Assembly: GCA_902494715.1 (NCBI GenBank)
Contig: CABUUJ010000057.1
Span: forward strand, 1-13,606
DNA: 13,606 nt
Source of the DNA: an uncultured Collinsella sp.
GTDB taxonomy: Bacteria; Actinomycetota; Coriobacteriia; Coriobacteriales; Coriobacteriaceae
Direction of reading: 5' to 3'
The notes under the pieces are model-generated. The model was not told where the DNA came from and searched no databases. It saw only the letters and a list, made by a program, of their open reading frames with translations. Below, one piece after another: positions 1 through 6,288 of the stretch (position 1 is the first letter of the stretch; each line of letters starts with the position of its first letter). Made by a program: the position numbers and the translations under genes.

Positions 1-1
1 G

Positions 2-79
2 AACACGAGAAGGAGGCAGGTTAAACTAAAGGGACTGACCCCGGAGGAGTTCCGGAATCAGTCCCTATGTGCGGCGTAG
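2..79 (+). CDS. IS3-family transposase, C-terminal fragment
   Basis: Frame 2 from the left edge is open and ends at TAG 77-79. It encodes 25 residues, with the run VKLKGLTPEEFRNQSL near the end. The KLKGLTPxEFRNQS tail is the characteristic C-terminus of the DDE integrase subunit (OrfB) of IS3/IS150-group elements, so this is the last part of a gene that starts outside the window. The reading is too short to say whether the gene is intact upstream. It is in a different subgroup from the transposase at the right edge, whose tail is different. Confidence 0.8.
   Translation, partial: NTRRRQVKLKGLTPEEFRNQSLCAA
30..66. repeat. Strong hairpin overlapping the transposase 3' end
   Basis: GGGACTGA (31-38) pairs with TCAGTCCC (58-65), and inside it CCGGA (41-45) pairs with TCCGG (51-55). 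The A30-T66 pair extends the outer stem. It lies inside the last codons of the transposase and is not followed by a T run, so it is not a standard terminator. A fold at an IS end may limit read-through transcription into or out of the element, which is inference. Confidence 0.6.
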
Positions 80-221
80 GCCGCTAATTAGCCCGTCCAA
101 GAATTGGGATGCAGTTCACGGTTGGCCAGGGCCTCGTTTTGTAAGGATGATTTGGGAGGTGGCGGGGGGACTGGTCAAGCTAACGGAACGCCGTAGCTAA
201 AAATCCCCGTCCCAGAAAAAT

Positions 222-277
222 CATTGCGCAGGTAGGACGGCAAAGGTAGCTAGAAAAGCCCCATCCTAAATGAGCTA
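222..277 (-). repeat. Copy A of a 56-bp direct repeat, downstream of the sortase gene
   Basis: This segment matches 6285-6340 in the same orientation at about 50 of 56 positions, including GCAGGTAGGACG near one end and TAAATGAGCTA at the other. On the minus strand it starts exactly with the sortase stop codon TAG (277-275) followed by CTCATTTAGGA. A shorter related core, GTAGCTAAAAATCCCCGTCCC, lies just beside it at 193-213. The three copies suggest a dispersed intergenic element rather than a chance match. Confidence 0.8.
234..267 (-). terminator. Possible terminator of the pilus operon (weak copy)
   Basis: Inside repeat copy A, AGGA (234-237) can pair with TCCT (264-267), and a T-rich stretch lies within the fold on the minus strand. 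Compared with copy B at 6297-6330 the stem has a C-A mismatch and the inner GGC-GCC pairing is broken, so this version should be weaker. Its position, directly after the sortase stop codon, fits the end of the pilus operon. Confidence 0.4.
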
Positions 278-1009
278 CAAGATTTCGGCTAGGAGCGCTC
301 GGCGCCCATTTGTTTTATCGCTGCAGGTAGAAAGCGCGATGATGCGTGCATCGGGGCCAACGTCATCCATGTTCTCGTGCACCGCCGTCTGCGAGACATG
401 CGTGAGCAGCGTCTGCATCGAGGCCTGGTCCAGGTTTCCCGGCCCAAAGATAATGTCATCACTCGCAGCAAACGAGCACACGGCAACAATGCGCAGGCGG
501 AACGCCCCATCCTTTGTGTAGAGCGTGCCCGTGCGGTGCAGGTCAAAGAAGCCCCTGTCTAAAAACCGGTCGACATCGCCAAACATCGCGCCGTTATCCA
601 TGTGGTGCGCATAGAGCAGATTGTAGGAATCGGTCATCGCGCGACTGTTGCGCGTATCCAAAAACACCGCTCCCGAAACCGCGGACTCCCCCAACACGTT
701 TTTGTTGAGGTATTCCTGGTTATCTTTTCCCTGAACAAAGGGATGGTCGATGTTGGTGCCATCGATGGTGACCCATCCGACCACGTCGGGATTTTTGGCC
801 ATCAGATCCTGCAGGCGTGCGCAATCGTTGGCCCCGGTGGGTTTGTAGTGCAGCAGCTCATCGCTGATGAACCCGCCGTTCATAACGTTGTTTGTATCCC
901 ACAGCGAATAGCCCCCGTACAGCAGCATGAGCAGCACGAGAAAGCCGGCAAACCACGTAAGTACGCGGTCGCCGGCCCTCGCCAGCCGAGCTATGCGTTT
1001 AAGCTCCAT
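275..1009 (-). CDS. Class B sortase, pilus-polymerising type
   Basis: Membrane-anchored cysteine transpeptidase of 244 residues that would join pilin subunits through their C-terminal sorting signals. A hydrophobic N-terminal anchor spans about residues 16-36. The SrtB-like motif YAHHMDNGAMFGD places the catalytic His near 135, and LSTCS puts the nucleophile Cys at 229. NGRR (about 234-237) supplies the catalytic Arg close to the C-terminus, as in class B enzymes. The start is supported by GAGGAT at 1018-1023, nine bases upstream. It is last in the operon, 20 bp after the pilin stop. In streptococcal FCT loci a class B sortase (SrtC2) polymerises FctA, and the same pairing is seen here. The alternative, a housekeeping anchoring sortase, is less likely because of the context. 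Confidence 0.93.
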   Translation of the reverse strand: MELKRIARLARAGDRVLTWFAGFLVLLMLLYGGYSLWDTNNVMNGGFISDELLHYKPTGANDCARLQDLMAKNPDVVGWVTIDGTNIDHPFVQGKDNQEYLNKNVLGESAVSGAVFLDTRNSRAMTDSYNLLYAHHMDNGAMFGDVDRFLDRGFFDLHRTGTLYTKDGAFRLRIVAVCSFAASDDIIFGPGNLDQASMQTLLTHVSQTAVHENMDDVGPDARIIALSTCSDKTNGRRALLAEIL

Positions 1010-1029
1010 CGGCTGTAATCCTCGCTGTT

Positions 1030-2118
1030 TTAACGGCGGTTACGACGAGGACGGAAGAAGACCACGCCCATCACGGCAACAAACGCGACGATTGCCGCAT
1101 AGGGAACGACCGTCCGAATAACATCGGTCGGAACGGTAACATTCTTGGTGTTGGTAAAGATCACCGTGGTGTCGGAATTACCGATAGCTTTCTCGGCAGT
1201 AGAGTTACCTTCTGTCGAACTGGTGTCATCACCAATCTTGTATGACGTCTTATAACCGTCGCTACTATAATCTTCCTCAGTTACGGTGAATGTATCCTCC
1301 GATGAGAGACCGTAAACGATGACGGATTCCCCATCCTTAAGCTTCTCGGTAAACGTAGCTCCCGAATTGGTTGTAGTTTGGTTCATGGTAGTAACACCGT
1401 TTTTAACAGTGGCGTACTTATAAGCCTCCCCGTCAGCGCCTTTAATCGTGACGGTAAAGCCAAAGTCCTTATTCTTGTCACCCTGGTTGCCGGCAACGAC
1501 CTTTTCGATGGTCAACTTATGGGTGACATATTGGTTCTCAAAGCCTGAGGTCTTGCGGCCCGATCCCGCCGCTGTGTTAAGAGTGCAGCCCTTAGCAACT
1601 AAGCCTGAGTCGCCATTTTCTACGTAAACATCCAGGAACAGTTCCTTGTACGTAACGCTGAGGCCATCCAGTTTTGGCGGCGTCTGCGTAATTTTGTATC
1701 GATAGATGCCCGGAGCCGTAAACATTAAGGGATCAAGGCTGGCGCTCAATTGAGCGGTTATCGTCTTAGTATTGCCGTCGGCATTATCTTCGCTAGAAAG
1801 ACCTTCGGCAGAATAATTTACGGAAGACGGCGAAAGCGAAACGGCCCCTTCCACTCCAGCAGTAGCGGGCATACCCGTGTTCGTAAGCTCGCTCGCCTCC
1901 GCCGGCGCAATCGTATATTTAAAGTCCGCATTCGGCTCCACGGCGTACTTATCCATGGTAAGCGTCGAGGTGATTGTGACCTTGTTGTCATTTACCGGCA
2001 GATGCGGAGTAGCAGAGCCCTCCTCCGCCCACGCCGGCGCAGCAACTCCCACCAAAGCCAGCAGCATCGTGGCGGCCACAACTGCAAACGCCGCCAGTCG
2101 CCTCTTTCCAGTTTTCAT
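1030..2118 (-). CDS. FctA/Spy0128-like major (backbone) pilin
   Basis: Secreted 362-residue pilin that would polymerise into the pilus shaft. It has a signal peptide (1-31, ending AAPAWA) and an N-terminal Spy0128-type domain (about 42-198). A second such domain (about 199-326) is followed by a sorting signal, VPTDV at 329-333, a membrane helix and an RPRRNRR tail. The second domain keeps the isopeptide triad K206 (LTIEK), E281 (TVTEEDY) and N323 (FTNTK). The first keeps N195 (FEN), but Ser51 and Gln145 stand where Spy0128 has Lys36 and Glu117, so its internal cross-link is probably absent. K189, close to FEN, is a candidate for the intermolecular bond. The Asp after Thr in the sorting motif is unusual because Gly is normal there. 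RBS AGGAAGGA lies at 2125-2132. Confidence 0.93.
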   Translation of the reverse strand: MKTGKRRLAAFAVVAATMLLALVGVAAPAWAEEGSATPHLPVNDNKVTITSTLTMDKYAVEPNADFKYTIAPAEASELTNTGMPATAGVEGAVSLSPSSVNYSAEGLSSEDNADGNTKTITAQLSASLDPLMFTAPGIYRYKITQTPPKLDGLSVTYKELFLDVYVENGDSGLVAKGCTLNTAAGSGRKTSGFENQYVTHKLTIEKVVAGNQGDKNKDFGFTVTIKGADGEAYKYATVKNGVTTMNQTTTNSGATFTEKLKDGESVIVYGLSSEDTFTVTEEDYSSDGYKTSYKIGDDTSSTEGNSTAEKAIGNSDTTVIFTNTKNVTVPTDVIRTVVPYAAIVAFVAVMGVVFFRPRRNRR

Positions 2119-2135
2119 GTTGTATCCTTCCTCTC

Positions 2136-2171
2136 GGGCACATGCCCTTAATAAAACCAGGCTTCGTGCCT
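2136..2171 (-). promoter_or_regulatory. Two small hairpins between signal-peptidase-like gene and pilin
   Basis: In the 51-bp gap the minus strand shows AGGC-ACGAA-GCCT followed by GGTTTTATT (a weak terminator shape overlapping the upstream stop codon), then GGGC-ATGT-GCCC just before the pilin ribosome binding site. Such folds ahead of a major pilin could favour a shorter, more stable pilin-sortase transcript. Stems are only four base pairs, so this is a weak call. Confidence 0.3.
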
Positions 2172-2802
2172 ACAGGTTCGACCTGCGCAGCACGCTGATC
2201 ACGTTGCCTTTGATCTGCGAACGGGCAATCGGCCCATACAGGCGGCTGTCATGCCCACCCTCGCGCAGATCGGCCAGCACAAAGAACTCATTCGCTGCCA
2301 GGTGTACGGGATAGTCCACAGCAGACTCGTAGCGCGGCGTCGGCGTGGTGATATCGCTTTCCACCACAACAGCCCCGTTAACCATGAGCTCGCCCGACTC
2401 AGTAATCGTGACCTCATCACCGGGGCGGGCAACCACGCGACCCAGGCGCTCTTCGCCATCCGCGGTGTATACCACCACGTCACCCTCGTTAAAGCCCTGG
2501 CTGAGCCTCCAGTAGAGCATGACGTCACCCGAACAGATGCGGGGGGCCATCTCGCCAGTCGTGACCGGACCCACGCCCAGGACCACGCCCAAGAGCAGCC
2601 AGAGCGTCACGACAAAAAATGCCAAGCGCGCCAGAAAGCCCGCGATATCGCGCCGGTCGTCCGCTTCTCCCAGATCTGGCGCCGCATGGGCGCCCAACCT
2701 CACGCTCGACGCGGCCGAATACCGCGAGCCCCGGGGTCTTCCCTGCGGGGCAGCTCGTGCGGCTGGCCCATCACCAGCATTGCTGGCGCCATGTCTTCTC
2801 AT
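2170..2802 (-). CDS. SipA-like signal peptidase I homologue lacking catalytic dyad
   Basis: 210-residue protein with the type I signal peptidase fold: an Arg/Ala-rich cytoplasmic N-terminus, one membrane helix (about 53-78), box B TTGEMAP (81-87), box D ERLGRVVARPGDEV (118-131) and box E FFVLADLREGGHDSR (173-187). In active enzymes box B carries the Ser nucleophile before Met and box D the general-base Lys before Arg. Here these are Glu84 and Gly121, so it should not cleave peptides. The streptococcal pilus protein SipA is also a dead signal peptidase (Asp and Gly at the two sites) and is needed for pilus assembly. The gene lies between adhesin and pilin as sipA does, so an assembly-factor role is inferred. 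Its ATG overlaps the adhesin stop codon (ATGA at 2802-2799), suggesting translational coupling. Confidence 0.88.
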   Translation of the reverse strand: MRRHGASNAGDGPAARAAPQGRPRGSRYSAASSVRLGAHAAPDLGEADDRRDIAGFLARLAFFVVTLWLLLGVVLGVGPVTTGEMAPRICSGDVMLYWRLSQGFNEGDVVVYTADGEERLGRVVARPGDEVTITESGELMVNGAVVVESDITTPTPRYESAVDYPVHLAANEFFVLADLREGGHDSRLYGPIARSQIKGNVISVLRRSNL

Positions 2803-5800
2803 AGACGCCCGCCCCTCCTGGAGCTGCGATATAAACGCAGCGCAACCATGCCCGTAGCCAACAGCACGGCGGTGGCCAAAATCGCCAGGGCATAGATGGG
2901 GTTGCGCGTGATACCCGTAGGCACCGCGACCTGTCGGGAATTGGTGGCCTTAGCTTCAACGGCAACAGTCACGCGCGGGCCGTTGAGCGTGCCGTTCGTA
3001 CCGGTAAGCTCAGCGCGGTACCCCAACGACGAATAATCATCTTCGCCCACAGTATAGGTCGCGTTGTAATCCAGTCCCTTAATCGAAACGGTCAGACCGT
3101 CCTTAACGGCAAACGGTACGGTCGCCCTGCCCTGGCCGTCGGCCGTAAAAGCCGTCTCGTTTTCCACGGTCTCGGCCTGATCATTCGGTCGCGCCACGAG
3201 CGCATGGCTGCCTTGGGCAGATGCATCCGAATACTCGATGGCGTAGGTCTGACCAGCCTTGAGGCCCGTAAAGGTCGCCGTCATCTTAAAGTAGGCACGC
3301 TTGTCGCCCATATTGCCCGTAACGCTCTTGGAAACCTTGAGCGTGTAGGTGCGCGGAGTGAATCGTGCGTATACGCATCCCGTATGGCGGTCCTTCACGT
3401 TGTACGTATAGGTGGGTGAAGACGACAGCAGCTCCGGGGCGTCTGGATTCGATAGGTCATACCAGCCCTCAAAGTGATAGCCCTCCTTGGGAGCGGCCAC
3501 CGCCTCCACAAACGTACCGTCATCCACAAAGTAGGCAACGCCCGATTTTTCGTACGCGTCGGCGTCCTTGTCCGAGCCATCCCCGGCATCGATAGAGCCC
3601 TTTGCCCCCTTAAGCTTGGAGCTGACCGTGCCGCCCGTCGTTACGTTGCTCCACGTGCCATCGGCATTTTTAAGCTGGGCAACAAAGGCCTGACGATACT
3701 TCCATTGCGCCACAAATGTCGCGCCCTGACTCTCAGGGATGTTTTCGACCGTTACCGTATCGCCCGCAGCGCCGGTATCCGGATTGACCTTCTTGCCCCT
3801 AATGGTAAGAGTGCCGGAATCCGTGGTGCCCTCGGGTGCCGTATGGGTCACGGTGTGCTCCGCGCTAAAACGAACGGCTTTTCCCGAGCCCGCGTACTCC
3901 CAGCCCATAAACTTCCAGCCGTCGTTTTGTCCTTTGGCGGCATGGGAGGTATAGCTCGCTCCAGCGCCAGAAAGCTGCACGAAATCTCCCGTGGACTCAT
4001 TGGACGGATCATAGTGATACGCTTTGCCGCCGTTCACATCGTATTGAACGCCTGCCTTGGAAAACACGAGGTGCACTTTATAGTGCTTTGTGACCTTGTC
4101 GACCTTAAAGTGATAGGTGCCATCGTTCAATTCGGTCCAGTGCGCCGCATCGTTCGCGGAATAGAACTCGCCGTTGACAAAAGCACCGATAAAGACTGCC
4201 CCGTCACCGCGCTTGGCGTCGACCATAAAGTAGGAGTTCTTCTCCTGTTTACCTACGTAGTTTTTGGCATAGGTAAAGTCCGCCGTTTTGGTATCGGCGT
4301 TATAAAAATACGTTCCGCTTCCGTTGGGCGTCGTGTACGTCTCGATGCGATAGAACTCTCTAAACGAGATATTGTCGAGGAAGTTGCCGATCGAATTGCT
4401 CCCGTTGGCCGTGTTGTAGGCCACAAAAGCAAAGACGCTCTGGTTTTGGCCATCCGGAATGGTGTAGGTATAGTCGTAGTCGACCTTTTTGTTCTGCTCG
4501 AGCGCGTTGGAACCGTAGGAAGCCCACGCGTCGTTTTCGGACGCCATAATCCATACGCACCATTTTTCGGTATGCTCCGCATCGGCCGTCCACGAGAACG
4601 CGCTTCCGCTGGACGCATTGGCAAATCCGCCCACTTTGTCAAACTTGGTTGAATACAGGATGATCTTTTTGCTGCAGCCCGATTGGGAAAAATTGGCCAC
4701 ATCCAAGCCGACATAGTTATCGACGCTCATTTGAATCCATTGAACAATTTGCTGGTACTGATCGAGCGCCTTTTGATTGTCCTTGTACGGCTCGTTTTCT
4801 TGTCGCGGACCGATGATAAGGGCCATGGCGTCTCGACCCAAGCGGCCGCGGTGGTCGAGCCCCCACTCGTACTGTTTTCCCGGCTCGGTCGTCACATATT
4901 GGTAGAGCGAACTCGCCTCGTGTGCGTTGAGCTCGGCTGCATAGTCACCATCGGAGGGCGTAAACGTAACAGAATGCCCAGCTGGGTCGATATAGTAGTC
5001 GTTCTGGGCAACGATCTCGATACGATGGTCTGTCTCGGTCGTACGCCAATGGGGCGAGCACAACGTAAACTTGCTGGGCCCCTGGTTCCCCAGATGTATA
5101 TCGTCTTCAAAACTGCCGTTAGCAATGTTCGTATTCTCGTTCTTAAGATTCGAGGTCGAGAACGCATAGTTTGTGAGCGTTGTCATGGTCTCGGACGAAT
5201 TTTCTTGATACACCTTGGCAAAATCACTATAGATGTCGCGTGTGCCCTGCTTTTCCACGTGAACGTCGTTGACCAGATTGCCAAACCACTCACGGTATTG
5301 TTTGTTCGCACCCGTAAGATTTGAATCGTAGCAAGTCAGCGCAAGCATCGTCTTTTCGGACGCTGCGGTATAGACTGCCTGATAGGCAAACTCATCGTCT
5401 TGCTCGGGAAGATCTCGATAATAATGCGTGCTGTTGGTGCCAAAGGAGAACCAACCCTGTCCGTTAGAGCTTACGAGCCACACCGAAAGCGCAATGCGGC
5501 CGTCGCTCTGTTCAAACGAGAAGTGGGATCCGTCAGCGCTGCTACCAGCAAAGCCGCCATTTGCGGCAAAGGGATCGCTGTAAACGGTGTACTGCTCAAC
5601 GGTATTTCCCTGGGGCATCTTGCCCTGCGCCTTAAGCCAAGTCCGCAGCTGCATGAGCTGGTCTTGGCCTGCGTTGTTAACCGACAGATCCTCCTGTTGA
5701 GGACCCATCGTGAGCATCAGCACGTCGTGTTCGGTTGCGGCGCGATGGTTGAGGCCCCACTCGTACGTGGAGCCGCTCTGGGTGGAAAAGGTGGTGTAGG

Positions 5801-6104
5801 TTGATCCAGGTTCAAAATAAAGATTTTGATCCTGTGGCCTAAAATTCCACGCAAGCGCAAAGCGATTACCGTTAGCTTGTTTGAGGTTTCTTTGACCGTT
5901 GAGGAGCTTCGTGGAGAGGTCGAGCTTCAACGTCTCGCCGATTCTATTATTCGGAGAGGTCGTCGACCAACCAGAAGCTTGGTTGGTAAAGGTTGGGTTC
6001 GCTATAAGGTTGCCGTCGTCACCGTACGCACGCGAGGGCAACCCCCCCCCGACCATAACGAACGCGCATAAGACCGCTGCCAACATCACAAAGGTGCGGC
6101 GCAT
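2799..6104 (-). CDS. Large cell-wall-anchored pilus tip protein / adhesin
   Basis: Secreted surface protein of 1101 residues. In order: signal peptide (1-27), two homologous modules (about 32-290 and 327-585), a linker, a region of Listeria-Bacteroides (InlB B-type) repeats (about 685-917, with GYHFEGWYD), one Spy0128-like isopeptide domain (about 918-1057; K926, E1021, N1055) and sorting signal VPTGI (1061-1065) with a membrane helix and RSSRRGGRL. The two modules share YEWGLNHR/YEWGLDHR, MGPQQE/IGPRQE and GGFA-SS, and look like jelly-roll, possibly glycan-binding domains; no known family is recognised with confidence. First-gene position and the VPTGI signal match Cpa of FCT pili, but no Cys-Gln thioester domain is evident. 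The open frame continues upstream of 6104, but the promoter at 6205-6233 excludes far upstream starts. GTG at 6134, eight bases after a G7 run that could act as Shine-Dalgarno, is a real alternative start (1111 residues). Confidence 0.88.
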   Translation of the reverse strand: MRRTFVMLAAVLCAFVMVGGGLPSRAYGDDGNLIANPTFTNQASGWSTTSPNNRIGETLKLDLSTKLLNGQRNLKQANGNRFALAWNFRPQDQNLYFEPGSTYTTFSTQSGSTYEWGLNHRAATEHDVLMLTMGPQQEDLSVNNAGQDQLMQLRTWLKAQGKMPQGNTVEQYTVYSDPFAANGGFAGSSADGSHFSFEQSDGRIALSVWLVSSNGQGWFSFGTNSTHYYRDLPEQDDEFAYQAVYTAASEKTMLALTCYDSNLTGANKQYREWFGNLVNDVHVEKQGTRDIYSDFAKVYQENSSETMTTLTNYAFSTSNLKNENTNIANGSFEDDIHLGNQGPSKFTLCSPHWRTTETDHRIEIVAQNDYYIDPAGHSVTFTPSDGDYAAELNAHEASSLYQYVTTEPGKQYEWGLDHRGRLGRDAMALIIGPRQENEPYKDNQKALDQYQQIVQWIQMSVDNYVGLDVANFSQSGCSKKIILYSTKFDKVGGFANASSGSAFSWTADAEHTEKWCVWIMASENDAWASYGSNALEQNKKVDYDYTYTIPDGQNQSVFAFVAYNTANGSNSIGNFLDNISFREFYRIETYTTPNGSGTYFYNADTKTADFTYAKNYVGKQEKNSYFMVDAKRGDGAVFIGAFVNGEFYSANDAAHWTELNDGTYHFKVDKVTKHYKVHLVFSKAGVQYDVNGGKAYHYDPSNESTGDFVQLSGAGASYTSHAAKGQNDGWKFMGWEYAGSGKAVRFSAEHTVTHTAPEGTTDSGTLTIRGKKVNPDTGAAGDTVTVENIPESQGATFVAQWKYRQAFVAQLKNADGTWSNVTTGGTVSSKLKGAKGSIDAGDGSDKDADAYEKSGVAYFVDDGTFVEAVAAPKEGYHFEGWYDLSNPDAPELLSSSPTYTYNVKDRHTGCVYARFTPRTYTLKVSKSVTGNMGDKRAYFKMTATFTGLKAGQTYAIEYSDASAQGSHALVARPNDQAETVENETAFTADGQGRATVPFAVKDGLTVSIKGLDYNATYTVGEDDYSSLGYRAELTGTNGTLNGPRVTVAVEAKATNSRQVAVPTGITRNPIYALAILATAVLLATGMVALRLYRSSRRGGRL
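6042..6050 (-). repeat. G9 homopolymer in the adhesin signal-peptide codons
   Basis: The plus strand has nine C in a row, read on the coding strand as GGG GGG GGG for Gly19-Gly21. Three consecutive GGG codons are out of character here, where GGC and GGT dominate. A tract this long in an early coding region is a typical slipped-strand site: gain or loss of one base would frameshift the protein in its signal peptide. As given, the tract is in frame (ON). Confidence 0.85.
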
Positions 6105-6142
6105 CGACGCTATATGACCGAAAGGACCCTGCACGGGCGCAT

Positions 6143-6149
6143 CCCCCCC
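6143..6149 (-). promoter_or_regulatory. G7 run in the adhesin 5' leader, possible Shine-Dalgarno
   Basis: Seven G on the minus strand end eight bases before a GTG at 6134 that is in frame with the adhesin. The annotated ATG at 6104 has no purine-rich ribosome binding site in the normal window, so this run may be the real one. An ATG at 6142 directly after the run opens a ten-codon reading frame that ends at 6110, five bases before ATG 6104, and could be a short upstream ORF. Confidence 0.4.
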
Positions 6150-6204
6150 AGCCGCAGCCGGAGCTTTCGCGCAAGCTGCACAAGTAGTTCGTTTAAGTTT
6201 TTTG

Positions 6205-6233
6205 ATTCTACAACCAGCCCAGGGCAAAAGCAA
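6205..6233 (-). promoter_or_regulatory. Sigma-70-type promoter of the pilus operon
   Basis: On the minus strand, TTGCTT (6233-6228) and TAGAAT (6210-6205) are separated by exactly 17 bases, close to the TTGACA-17-TATAAT consensus. Transcription would start near 6198 and give a leader of about 94 bases before ATG 6104. The leader can form AGCTT-GCGCGA-AAGCT and alternative GCAGC/GCTGC or CTGC/GCAG pairings. No known riboswitch class is recognised. Confidence 0.65.
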
Positions 6234-6257
6234 AATCATGCGTAAACGATTTGCAGT

Positions 6258-6288
6258 CATTTTTCGCATTTTTCGCATTTTTCGCATT
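6258..6288 (-). repeat. 9-bp tandem repeat (3.4 copies) upstream of the pilus promoter
   Basis: The plus strand reads CATTTTTCG three times followed by CATT. On the minus strand this is CGAAAAATG repeated, putting three A5 tracts about one helical turn apart and roughly 27-50 bp upstream of the -35 box. Such phased A tracts can bend DNA or serve as an UP-like element, and the copy number may vary between strains. Confidence 0.75.

Larger units (their letters stand above)
1..118 (+). mobile_element. Right end of an IS3-family insertion sequence (partial)
   Basis: The window opens inside an insertion sequence. The transposase tail is followed by about 40 bp of non-coding DNA ending in a stretch (92-118) whose reverse complement begins TGAACTGCATCCCAATTCTTGG. 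Starting with TG and carrying a TTCTTGGAC core is how IS3-family (IS150-like) terminal repeats look. I place the element boundary at 118. The other end lies outside the window, so the terminal repeat partner and target duplication cannot be checked. Confidence 0.75.

Noticed and set aside
3474..4652. 392-codon open frame on the plus strand within the adhesin gene
   Set aside because: No recognisable domain or ribosome binding site. The minus strand encodes a coherent secreted, anchored protein.
5285..5305. Cpa-like thioester (Cys-Gln) adhesion domain around LTCYDSNLTGANKQ
   Set aside because: The Cys and Gln spacing and flanking motifs do not match a thioester domain; the segment belongs to the end of the first jelly-roll-like module.
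6105..6198. Riboswitch in the pilus leader
   Set aside because: Alternative pairings exist, but I cannot match the conserved core of any known class, including c-di-GMP types.
6258..6288. CRISPR-like array
   Set aside because: The units are contiguous 9-mers without spacers; no cas gene or longer repeat-spacer pattern occurs in the window.
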